The notes under the pieces were generated by a model, which saw nothing but the letters and a program-made list of their open reading frames with translations, did no database searches and had not been told where the DNA came from. Shown here piece after piece: positions 34,919-45,811 of a stretch of DNA of 64,000 bases. Where the stretch lies: assembly GCA_003996215.1 (NCBI GenBank), contig QJPP01001623.1:179768-243767 (forward strand), given 5' to 3'. A program made the translations under genes and the position numbers. The stretch is from Jaltomata sinuosa (lineage: Eukaryota > Streptophyta > Magnoliopsida > Solanales > Solanaceae). How positions within the stretch are numbered: position 1 is the first letter of the stretch; each line of letters opens with the position of its first letter.

Positions 34919-37030
34919 ATGGTTCGTACGATATCATCGGCATCACGCGGAGATGAGCCTCCCACTCCCGCTAAGGGTCGAGGACGCCCTCAATCAGTGG
35001 CACCTGTTAGAGCTGCTAGAGTGGAGATAGAGCCTGAGCGGCATGTGGATCAGGGGGCAGCCCAGGTACCACCAGCTCCAGTACCAGCTCCAGTACCAGC
35101 TCCAGTTCCCACTTCTGTGCCAGCTTCAGCCGCAGCTCAGTCTCCAGATATTCGGGGGTTACTATTACAGCTTTTGGGTATGATTGGAGAGCGGCCTTCT
35201 GAGGTGGCGCAGACACCCGCTCAGGGGGCAGCCCTGGGTGCACAGTGCTCAAGAGCGCAGCCTGCTACTATGTCTCCCCGTGCGGAGGTCATTCCGGATC
35301 CATCGGTTGCATAGCCTCTTGCTCCTCGCCCAGCCATGACAGAGTCAGAGCAGAAGGCGTTGGGTAGGTTTCTGAGGTTAGCACCTCCGAGGTTTGCTGG
35401 TACTTCTGGACAGGATTCACATGACTTTATTACTACCTGTGAGGAGATGTTGCATCATTTGGGTTTGTTGGAGACTCACGGGGTTGGTTATACTACCTAT
35501 CAGTTGGAGGGCCCAGCGAAGTTATGGTGGAGGGCCCAGGTTGCTTGTAGACCACCATCGTCACCTCCTTTGACCTGGTCTGGGTTTTATAAGGCCTTTA
35601 TGGCCAAGTTCCTACCTCAGAGTGATCGTGAGCATCGCAGGGAGCAGTTTACTCATCTTGTGCAGGGGTCCACGACTATCTCGGAGTATGAGACCCGTTT
35701 TCATCAACTAGCACCGTTTGGAGCTATGATCATTCCTACCGAGGAAGATAGGATTCGCAGATTTGTATGGGGTTTGAGGCCAGAGATCAGGCAGCCAGCT
35801 GAGATATTGATTGCCAGTGGTCGGTCATTCCAGGCTATTCTAGACTATGCCCGCACTGTGGAGGACTTACAGTGACATGATCAGGGGTCCAGAGATAAGA
35901 GGCCTCGGCATCAGGGTGTCTACAATGGTTCCAGATATGGTGGTAGAGGTCCTGGCTAGTGGAGCCGTAGTTATCAGCCACAGCAGTACCAGGGTCAGTC
36001 CAGCCGACCGATTCAGGCTTCCCTTCAGACTTTTGGTAGTACCCAGTTCGAGCAGGGTCAGAGCAGCCATCAGGGCTATAGCTGCCAGTCTTCGAGGGGT
36101 ACAGTTTCTGGGGCATCAGGTCGTGGTGGTCATACGGGATCTGCTGGTTCATCTCGACTGAGTAGGCCGTCAGGGGCTTGTTTTACTTGTGGTGCGATGG
36201 ATCATTTTGCTAGAGATTGCCCTCAGCAGGGTGCAGTTCAGTGGGCCGAGCCTTTACGAGCAGTTCAGCCTCCGGCTAGAGGGGGTGGTCGTCAGAGTAG
36301 AGGTGGTGCCCCACGCGGCAGAGCAGGTGGTAGGGATGGTGGTCGGGCAGGTGAAGGTCATCGTCAGTTTTACGCGGTCCCTAGGAGACCAGAGGCAGAG
36401 GCCTCAGATGCTGTGTTTATAGGTACGATTTCTGTGTGCCATCAGTCTGCTATGACTTTATTTGATCCTGGATCCACTTGTTCATATGTATCTGCCTACT
36501 TTGTGCCTTGTTTGGGGTTGGCTAGTGAGCTATTATCTGTTCCTATTTCTGTTTCGACCCCAGTAGGAGATTCCTTAGTAGTGGATCGGATTGTGAGATC
36601 CTGTATGTTATCTGTTGGTGATTCAGAGACTTGGGGTGATTCGATGATTCTTGATATGCTAGATTTTGATGTGATACTGGGCATGGACTGGTTATCCCCT
36701 CATCGTGTGGTTTTGGATTTTTATGCCAAGACCATTACCATAGCTGTGCCCGGTGTATCCCCGGTTATGTGGCAGGGTTCTGTTAGCCATGCACCATCTG
36801 GGATCATCTCTTGTCTTCGAGCTAGGAAGTTGATTTCCCGTGGGTGTTTAGCTTATCTAGCATATGTACGAGATGTTAGTGCTGACCCTAATTCTCCTGA
36901 GTCGGTTCTTGTGGTTAGAGACTTCCTCGATGTGTTTCCTACTGAACTGCCAGGCCTTCCACCTGAGAGAGATATTGATTTTGCTATTGAGCAGAGCCGG
37001 GAACTAGGCCTATTTCTATTTCTCCTTACC
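34919..37030 (+). pseudogene. Element F gag and protease, broken by three stops and a frameshift
   Basis: Start MVRTISSASRGDEPP at 34919. Pro/Ala-rich region with PAPVPAPVPAPVP, then the gag core (FLRLAPPRFAGTSGQDSHDF, LWWRAQVACR, FLPQSDREHRREQF, YETRFHQLA). A zinc knuckle CFTCGAMDHFARDC lies near 36180, followed by an Arg/Gly-rich stretch. The protease has LFDPGSTCSYV (usual DTGS, Thr changed to Pro) and DVILGMDWLSPHRVVLD. The frame is constant from 34919 to about 36990 except for stops at 35312, 35873 and 35957. A one-base loss near 36993 moves the reading to the pol frame. The Thr-to-Pro change in the active-site loop suggests a dead protease. Confidence 0.85.
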
Positions 37031-37032
37031 GT

Positions 37033-39012
37033 ATGGCTCCTGCTGAGTTGAGGGAGCTTAAGGAGCAGCTCCAGGATCTGTTATCTAAGGGGTTTATTAG
37101 ACCTAGTGTGTCACCTTGGGGTGCTCCTGTTCTCTTCGTGAAGAAGAAGGATGGGTCGATGCGCATGTGTATTGATTATCGGCAGCTGAATAGGGTGACA
37201 GTGAAGAATAGGTATCCGATGCCGAGGATTGATGATTTGTTTGACCAGCTTCAGGGTTCAGTCATGTTTTCAAAGATTGATTTAAGGTCTGGCTACCATC
37301 AGTTGAGGATTAGGGCGGAGGACATCCCTAAGACAACATTCAGGACAGGTTATGGCCATTATGAGTTACTGAAGGACTATGACTTCACTATTCTGTATCA
37401 TCCGGGCAAGGCTAACGTAGTAGCGGATGCCTTGAGTCGGAAGGGAGTGAGTATGGGTAGCCTAGCTTTTCTTTCAGTTTCAAAGCGACCGTTGGCCTTG
37501 GACATCCAGTCCTTGGCAAACCGTTTGGTTAGGCTTGACTTGTCGGATCCTAGCAGAGCTCTCGCCAGTATTGAGGTTCGTTCTACTTTGATTGATCAGA
37601 TTCAGAGCCATCAGTTTGAGGATCAACAGTTGTGTGACCTTCGTGACCGGGTTGTTCAGGGTGAGACCAGCCAGGCTACTCTAGATTCAGATGGGGTTCT
37701 GAGGTTTGATAGTCGCCTTTGTGTTCCGAGGATTAGTGATTTGATTCAGTTGATACTTCATGAGGCACATTGTACTAGGTACTCCATTCACCCTGGCACA
37801 ACAAAGATGTATAGAGACTTGAGAGAGCTTTACTGGTGGAGTGGTATGAAGCGGGATATAGCGGAGTTCATATCTCGGTGCTTGAACTGTCAGCAGGTTA
37901 AGTTCGAGCACATGAGACCTGGTGGTTTGATGCAGCGACTTCCCATTCCTGAGTGGAAGTGGGAAGGGATTACTATGGACTTCGTTGTTGGTTTGCCTCG
38001 CACTTATAATGGGTTTTATTCCATATGGGTGATTGTTGATAGGCTGACTAAGTCAGCACATTTCTTGTCGGTTCAGACTTCTTATGGCGCAGAGAGGTTA
38101 GCTCAGATCTACCATCGTGAGATTGTTCGGTCGCACGGGGTCCCAACTTCTATCATTTCAGACCGCGGCACTCAGTTCACATCTCAGTTCTGGAGGGCTA
38201 TTCAGCGAGATTTGGGTACAGAGGTTCATCTTAGTACCGCTTTCCACCCTCAGACAGATGGCCAGTCCGAGAGGACCATTCTGATTCTGGAGGACATGCT
38301 TTGGGCCTGTGTTCTTGACTTTGGAGGTTCTTGGGATCAGGTTGTTCCCTTGGCAGAGTTTGCTTATAATAACAGCTTCCATTCGAGTATCGGCATGGCA
38401 CCTTTTGAGGCTTTGTATGGCAGGCGTTGCAGATCACTGGTAGGTTGGTTTGATGGTTTTAGTGCTGGGCCACAGAGCACATATTTTCTTCGAGATTCCT
38501 TAGACCGAGTCCGAGTGATTCAGGACAGACTTCGGGCAGCTCAGAGCAGGCAGAAGAGTTATTCTGATCGTAGGCTTCGTGCCTTGGAGTTTAGTGTCGG
38601 TGACTTGGTGTTTCTCCGTGTATCGCCCATGAAGGGCGTGGTGAGATTTGGTAGGCGGGGCAAGCTTAGCCCCAGGTACATTGGGCCGTTTGAGATTCTT
38701 CAGAGGGTGGGTAGCGTTGCCTATCTGCTAGCCTTGCCTCCAATGTTTTCAGCTATACATCCTGTATTCCATGTTTCGATGTTGCGTCGGTATGTCTCAG
38801 ATGAGTCTCATGTATTGCAGTGGGATTCAGTTCAGTTGAATGAGGGTTTAGCCTTTGTTGAGGAGCCGACAACTATTTTGGCCAGAGATGTCAGGAGATT
38901 GAGGTCTCGAGAGATCCCGGTTGTTAAGGTTCAGTGGAGGCACCGTCCAGTCGAGGAGGCTACCTGGGAGACCGAGAGATATATGCGGGTTCAGTATCTG
39001 CAGCTATTTTAG
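37033..39012 (+). CDS. Element F pol fragment: RT front half joined in frame to RNase H tail and integrase
   Basis: A 659-codon open frame with no stop. Residues about 1-110 are the RT fingers and early palm (MAPAELRELKEQ, MRMCIDYRQLN, KIDLRSGYHQLRI). At 37363-37368 the frame jumps from GHYE directly to LLKDYDFTILYHPGKANVVA, the end of RNase H. Compared with element C this removes about 801 bp, including the FIDDILIYS catalytic motif. Integrase then looks whole: zinc finger (HPGTTKMYR...CLNCQQ), ITMDFVVGLP, IISDRGTQFTS, DGQSERT, the GPF-like IGPFEILQ, and a chromodomain-like VQWRHRPVEEATWETE tail. Upstream gag is broken. An integrase could be intact in principle; expression is unproven. Confidence 0.8.
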   Translation: MAPAELRELKEQLQDLLSKGFIRPSVSPWGAPVLFVKKKDGSMRMCIDYRQLNRVTVKNRYPMPRIDDLFDQLQGSVMFSKIDLRSGYHQLRIRAEDIPKTTFRTGYGHYELLKDYDFTILYHPGKANVVADALSRKGVSMGSLAFLSVSKRPLALDIQSLANRLVRLDLSDPSRALASIEVRSTLIDQIQSHQFEDQQLCDLRDRVVQGETSQATLDSDGVLRFDSRLCVPRISDLIQLILHEAHCTRYSIHPGTTKMYRDLRELYWWSGMKRDIAEFISRCLNCQQVKFEHMRPGGLMQRLPIPEWKWEGITMDFVVGLPRTYNGFYSIWVIVDRLTKSAHFLSVQTSYGAERLAQIYHREIVRSHGVPTSIISDRGTQFTSQFWRAIQRDLGTEVHLSTAFHPQTDGQSERTILILEDMLWACVLDFGGSWDQVVPLAEFAYNNSFHSSIGMAPFEALYGRRCRSLVGWFDGFSAGPQSTYFLRDSLDRVRVIQDRLRAAQSRQKSYSDRRLRALEFSVGDLVFLRVSPMKGVVRFGRRGKLSPRYIGPFEILQRVGSVAYLLALPPMFSAIHPVFHVSMLRRYVSDESHVLQWDSVQLNEGLAFVEEPTTILARDVRRLRSREIPVVKVQWRHRPVEEATWETERYMRVQYLQLF

Positions 39013-39073
39013 CCTTCAGGTACCCCCTTGACCTTGACTTTCGAGGACGAAAGTCCTTTTTAGTAGTGGATGA

Positions 39074-42000
39074 TGTAATGACCCTTCCGGTCATTTCCAC
39101 ATACACGTTTTCCTTGTGCCGTTAGAGCTTGTTGTAGAGGACCCAAGTCATTTAAGGCTTGTCGGGACTGGTAGTTCGGTGCCGGGTCCATTTGTTTGGT
39201 CGTATGATAAGTTTTGAAGTCAAGCAAGTCGGCAAAAGTTATCGTAAGTTCTTTAATAAATTTTCTGAACTTTGGGTAAAATGTCTCGGAGCTTTTCTCT
39301 CAATATATAAAAAGTTGGAAGTCCCCCAAAATACCAAATCGAAGGTCTACGAGTCTAGTTTCCAATGCACAAAACCTCACGTCCAACTGATCTTGGAGTA
39401 AAAAGTTATGACTGTTTTACCGCGGACTGTCTGGCAGAAACTGGGTTGCGAACCGGGTCGCGAACCGGGTCGGGTCAAAACCAATTTAAAGCCTCAACTT
39501 CACGTTTTAAAATGCCATTTCAGTTCTAAAACAAAGGGAGTATTCCAAGAGAGTTCTTGAGTATCGAAATCGTGCGTACTTGAAAATATTTAATTTAAAA
39601 ATTGAATTTGGTAAAAAGTTACATTATTATTACTTTTTTAAAATATATTTTAAAGGTTTATGAAAAATATTTTGTTACGACATAATTGTTTATGTATTTA
39701 CTTTATAAGATTTTTATACATTGTAATATTTTAACGGAGATAGTAAATTTAGTCATGTTAAAATTTATTATTATAATATAGTAGGTTTTGTTTGAAATAA
39801 TTTTCTAATGATTATGGTATATTCCAAAATTATATTTATTATACCACGAATTTATGCAATACCCGAATGCTTACGTAATTGGCTAAAAATTTGGATGACA
39901 TTATCACCTCCACTCCACGTGGAGGTGAAAGGAAGTGTACAGCAAGTATTTTCAATTGATGTCATTACTTGACACATTTCTCAAATATTAGTTATCAATT
40001 AATTAGTGGCTATCCATTCCAAAGAATGGTGACTTTGTCTCATTCTATATATACATCCCAACTTCAGAAAATTGAATGCTATTATTAGTATACCACTTAT
40101 GTTCTATTGATATCATGAATTAATTCTTATACAAATCTTTGAATTCTCTAGCAAGTTTGATTTCGTTTCGGAGCTTGTTTTCGGAGAGGTTCGAGCTTGT
40201 CATCGGACGACAGGTAGGTTACGGTTTATTTTCCCTAGACTCCGCATATATAGGATAAAATTGTATTAATGGGCATCCTTGGGTTGGTTTATTAGGTTGG
40301 TACCACAGACCTCGACCGCTTTATTCATGTCCGCCTACTTTTGTTCCTCCGTTGCTTGTAGTATTTGCCGATATATTTTATTTATCCTTGTGGTCTTGTG
40401 AGGCCTTGTTGACTCTGGAACATAGAAGGTGGGATTTTGGGAATGTTCGCGTGTCCCGGGCATAGAATTATCCTTCTAGGCTGGTTATGCTTGCTGAGTA
40501 GCTGTGGGCCTGTGCAGGGTCGATAGGTTGATTGTGAGCTGCTGGGCAGCTATTGTGTGTGATCATACCATTTCCATGCATATAAAGAGGTTTTATACAT
40601 GTTTTACTACGGTGGGCTTCGGGCCTACGGACACTATTTTCTAAACCTTGCATGGCCCGGGGGGTGCCCCGTTTTTGATGGAAATAATTTGGAAATGGTT
40701 GATTTAAGTGTGTGAATTTTCCTGGATAAAAGGAAGGAAAATTATGTTTTTAAATCCACTAGTTTTACGATTAACGCCTCAGACTCGGCAGAGGGCCGGG
40801 GCTGGCTTAGTTGAGTTTTCTTGCTACTTGAGGCATGATTTTAGCCTTCAGTCGACCGAGCACCTTGAGATGACCTTTCTACGTTTAGACCGGTTATTCG
40901 CCCCGGGCACCCTTGGAGGGGTTTTTGAGACATTTTCCTACTACTTTAGTCGTGGACTAAGGGTCTGGGCATGCATATTCCGAGACTGTTCGGTCATCTA
41001 TCTGGAACCCGCGACTTGCTTCGGCCTAGACATGTTTGTGAGATACTGCAGTTTTTAGTATGGGTCTGGGAACCTCCATGGACCTTGCCATCCGGGCAGG
41101 CGGCTACGGGCCTGCGATGCCAAGAGGAAGGGTATACGGTGGAGTAGAGGTATACGGGCAGTGTCCTTCCATGGAACCTACCTGGCGTCCGGATCGGCAC
41201 CGGAGGAGGTACATACAGAGATACCATTTCACTTGAGATCTCCATGCATCATATCATTCATTGTTTGAGGCTCCACCCTTGTTTGTTGTTTGTTGATTGT
41301 ACGCTCCGGTAGTATGGGATGCCGGAGGGTTTGTTTTCACTTGTTTGTGTTCCTCGGTTGTATGGGCGGCCGGGGAACTGTAGGTAGACTTTTTCTATTT
41401 ACTTACAGAATTGTTCCCTGTTACGGTTAAGTATGAAATTGGTTACTGCTAGACTGTTAGTTTCTGGATTTGAGATTTATATGATTAGTTGAGTTTGATT
41501 CATGTCTGTGAGCATGCCTATCATTACTCTTTCTCTCTTCTTCTTACACTTGAGGTTACCGGTATACTGTCCATTTTGTAAACTTATTTTGTATACACTG
41601 TTATTGCAAGGACCCCAGGTGCGTTATTTCTTACTTTCACCTGTGCCTATGGTGTGTATATTCTGCTTACTAGCCTCACACGTGGTTCTGTTGATTTCCC
41701 TTTGGGCTAGTTCCTATTTACCTTTCGTTGATTTCTGTGACTGCTTGCTTCTATTCTGTCTGTTACTACGCTTTTATCTTATATGTGCCCAGTCGGCCTA
41801 TGATACCTACTGGGTACCTTATGCTTTGCATTTGGTGCTCACCCCTACCCCCCTGCATCTTTGGGTGCAGATCCTAGCATGGGCCATCACCGTTAGATCA
41901 TTGTGATTCGTGCTTGGAGATCTGTTGGGGACTACTTCGGACTGAGGGTGAGCTCTTGGCGATCGAAGCTTAGCTTTAGTTTATCGTTTGCTTTATGTAC

Positions 42001-42269
42001 TCTATTACCATTCAGAGACATCTGTATATATTTTTTTGGATCGTTTGCACTCCATGTATGTAGTTTTGGCTCTATACTATGATACCAGGTCTTGTGGTTT
42101 GGTTTAGTTTCTGCATATGTATATATTTATATCTCTGTTATATATTCTCTTCGTCTTGTTCCCTTATTTGTTAGATAGTAGCCCATTACTAACTGTCCTG
42201 GGCTACGGGGATTGGTTCACCTACCGGGGGTTGTAGATGCCATCATGACCGAGAAATCGGGTCGTGACA
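39074..42269 (+). repeat. 3' LTR of element F (3196 bp)
   Basis: TGTAATGACCC to GTCGTGACA. Collinear with the LTR of element A except for a different promoter segment at about 39866-40180. Bases 39077-39095 form an inverted repeat AATGACC / GGTCATT around CTTCC. Bases 40610-41190 carry a dense cluster of small insertions and deletions relative to A and to F's own 5' LTR. Confidence 0.88.
39905..40054 (+). promoter_or_regulatory. Putative LTR promoter of element F: G-box hairpin plus TATA box
   Basis: Perfect inverted repeat CACCTCCAC / GTGGAGGTG (39905-39913 and 39919-39927) spans CACGTGG at 39916-39922. TATATATAC lies at 40046-40054. Position in the LTR matches the unrelated-sequence promoter block of element A. 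Confidence 0.45.
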
Positions 42270-44671
42270 ATCACGCCCTATACTATATGTTAGAACACAC
42301 ATCGTTGCTGAGTTGACCAAATATTTAAAATTACTCGATAGTAGCGTGAGAGATACCCCTCCCCCCATAAAAATGGGTCTACCTCGAGTCTCGAACAGCT
42401 AATAGTTTAGGTATGTAATGAAAACATTGAATAGTTGAAGTATTTGAAACTAAAAAAATTTCGGGTGAAAATATTTATCCACGTGAAATGTCACTTAGCA
42501 CCTTCATTTTTCTAACAAAATAGAGTGTTTACATTATGCATCATCAACTACTCAACGAGGTGTGTTTCAATAGATAGATCGATATTTATACAAAAAAAAA
42601 AAAAACAATGTTCAGTGACAATAGTGCTATTTTAGGTTTAAAACTCTAAAAATTCTAAAAATCGAATCAGCTTTCTAAGTTTAAAACTCTAAAAATTCTA
42701 AGTTTCTAGAAATCATGGGTCCACACCACGGATCATGGTTTGAACCACGAGTCGTGGAATGGAGCCGTGGTTTGCCTTATGCAGTTCAACCTCTGGTCTG
42801 AGAACCACGAGTTGATGCTACCTACTGTAGTCTGAACCATGGACCGTACTGTCCACTCGTGGAACTTAATCAGAGGTCAGCAATTTCCCCAGGAACTACG
42901 AGTCAGGTCTATAGACCATAGTCCATTCTATGAGTCATCCTGTTGACTCGTAGAACCTGTTCTGTAGCCTCTCTTTTGGCTCAGGAACAACGAGTGGGAA
43001 CCATGAGTCGTGGTTCAGTCTATGACCCGTGGAACCCATTCGTGGAACCTAAAGTCGAGAAATTTTACAGCTTTTCTTAATTAAAATCAGGGGTATTTTT
43101 ATAATTATCCACCCTTTTAACTCCTAAGTGCGGTTATTTTGTCCATTCATAGCATGATTTCTAAACCTATTAGCCTAAGTCCCTTCTCATTTCCTCATTC
43201 ATCTACCAAAAGAGGAAAGTAACTCTCTCAAGCTCCAAGTCTCAAGATCCAAGTTCAAGCCTCCTTTTCTTTTCAATTCTAGTTGGGTTAGCTTCAATCA
43301 AGGTATGTGGGTGTTCATTAAGGGTTTTCTTTCACCCTTAATCCCAAACCCCAAAATCTTTACTTTGATTTAACTAATTGTCAAATTAGGGTTCTTACTC
43401 AAATTGGGGAAAAGTTATGGGTTTTATTTTAATGCTTCAATTCATGATTTTACATTTATTACCCATGCTTCAATTGAAGTTGGGTAAGTATTTTCAAAAG
43501 CCCATATGTTAAGTATGACTTCTAGCATGATTCCTTTAAATTGCATGATTTCAAATATAAATTTGGCATGTTTAGATAACATGATCTCTTGATTATGAAA
43601 GTGCATGCATAATTCTTCAGGTTATGATTTTAGAAAAGAAGGGGTATCTTGAATTATGAACATGCATAACTTTAAGATTTATGATATGAATTTGCATGAC
43701 ATCAGATATGTCTCTACGCTTATTGGACAGATTTGACATTAGATATGTCATTAGTTATGATCAGTTTTGCATCCAAATATGCATTAATATTATATGAGCT
43801 ATACGTATTATTTTGGGAGTAGTATTTAGCACCGAGTTAGACGGGGTGAGAGTACCTTTAGTCCCAAAACTACGTGCCCCTGTAGGTTCTAAGTCCCCTC
43901 AGTTGGGCATCAGATTTAGTGATCACGCCACAGTCATGCCGTTATGCCCTAGCAAGGTATATTGGGTCCTTTCGAGGGGGTATATATATCAAATTCCATG
44001 TAGCTCACATGGTCTATGTCAGTTAGAGAACCTCCCACAGAAATAATATCAGGTTTTAAAATGCATTGACTCTTTGCCTTCGAACTTCAGGACTATTATG
44101 ATTACTATGATATTTTGTATATCTTGCTTTGGCATTGCATTGAGTCTCTTGCATTTCAGTTTTACACTTATAGAATGATTTCATCTTTACAAGTTTATTT
44201 AGTATGCTTATCTCAGATTCCTTTTTATCTCATATATTCAGTACATCCTATAGTACTGACGCATTTTGCGCTACATCCTTTTACGATGCAGATTCATGCA
44301 CCTGCCCTCAGACTCGTGGCTAGACTACGCCAGACATTCAACTGAGTATTGGTGAGTCCTCATCATTCGAGGACTAGAGTTAGAGCGTCTATCTTTATGC
44401 TTTCATTTTAGATTTCGAGTTAGATGGGGTCTTGTCCCAGCAACTCTTTATGACAGTTAGAGGCTTTTCCGACATAGACAGTATGCGAATCTCCTTTGGA
44501 TTTGTATTCCTATTTGACTTGATTATTTATGCATTTGATTTTGAATCTTTCTATTATGCTTCCGCTTGTCTATTTGATTTATCTGAGTTATGCTATGACC
44601 AAGGGTTAGCTTGAGGCACTTGTGGTCCCAGGTCCCGTGTTACGTCAAGGGGGTAGCCTCGGAGCTTGACA
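42270..44671 (+). repeat. LTR-like block of an unclassified gypsy family, possibly a solo LTR
   Basis: No domain-bearing gene. The left part (42714-43060) holds many copies of a CCACGAGT / ACTCGTGG palindromic word. It is followed by a CT-rich leader-like stretch and AT-rich DNA. The right end resembles an LTR terminus (GGAGCTTGACA at 44671). No primer site follows, so this is not a 5' LTR. The left boundary is obscured by element F. Frames at 43813-44046 and 44115-44345 lack domains. Confidence 0.4.
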
Positions 44672-45811
44672 AAAACTAATTGTATTGCTATAAATAAAGT
44701 CATATTTGGATTGGATCCCCTTCGTCTTTTTCTAATTCTAACACTTGACAGTACATTAATTGTGATTTGCACCTTATACTAATTTTTTTTAATGATTTGC
44801 ACCCTAATGTAAGTGGGTACTTTATATCTTTTTTTTTTCGTTTTCTCAAGGGTGATTTTTTGTGATGATAGACGGACAAAGTCGGACATACACCTTGTCG
44901 ATAATAGAGATATCATTTCACAATCAATTATTCAATAAAATAAATGATGAGGATTACACACTAAAGCAATAAAAACCAAATATCAATTTGCTTGAACAAC
45001 AAAATTCAAGTCTAAGGGAGTATTTGTATCAATGCACCAATTTAGGTCCAGCAACTAACGAATATGTAGTGTGTCAAAACAAAAATAAGTAGACAACTCG
45101 CGAGTGAAAATTGTTTCCTAAAAAATTGAGATTTTTCATATAGTAGAGGATAATTAGAGTTTGTTAAATATTTGTCGGAGAACAAATGTGCTCGCTTTTG
45201 ACAAACTTAAAAGAACAAAACTTACTTTAAACCTACCCAAAACATAATGCTCCATTTTACACATCTTGACCCAATCCATATTGACCCAAACAAACTTTGG
45301 GCGGGTTTAGTTATAACCCGAATATCGACCTAACCTATTTTGGCCCGCCTAAATTCGACCTGACATGCCCAATTATTTTTTCTCTTTCGTGAACAGTGAC
45401 ATTAATTTCTAGAATTTGGATCCATCATTTCTTGTTTTTTTAGTTACTTCTAACACATTTATAGAATATAACTGTTGTTTTGAAATAAGTATTTTTTTAA
45501 CAAATTATTCAGATAAATAAAAAATATAAATGAAATGATCCAAGGCTTCAATGTTTCTCCAGTACAAGTGTCATGCATCTGCAACTTCATTTTCATTGAG
45601 AAGTAATGGACACAATTATACCAATTTGTGGGGTAGTGGTTTGTTGTTGCTATTGTTACCTAGTTTTTAGGCTACAAGATTAGTGGAGTTGGTTTAGAAT
45701 AGAATAAATAGGAGTAATTGATGTGTTCTGTTATTAGTAGCTTTTATTTATTTAAGGTCTCTTGTAATTGAGAAATAAATAGCACTTCCACTTGCAAATT
45801 ACTTCCTTTTA
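44672..45811. other. AT-rich intergenic DNA, no gene seen
   Basis: Contains a short block of tgacccaa / gggcgggttt words (45255-45370), typical of small degraded plant repeats, and long A/T runs. Nothing else recognised. Confidence 0.5.

Larger units (their letters stand above)
32972..42269 (+). mobile_element. Ty3/gypsy element F (Tekay-like), 5'-truncated and missing most of RT/RNase H
   Basis: Order: truncated 5' LTR, PBS, gag, protease, a fused RT-front/integrase frame, and a complete 3' LTR. Both the coding part and the LTR are close to element A. The left end joins element E directly, so about 1430 bp of the 5' LTR and any left target duplication are gone. The right end is GTCGTGACA at 42269. 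Loss of the RT catalytic core means F could move only with help from another element. Confidence 0.9.
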
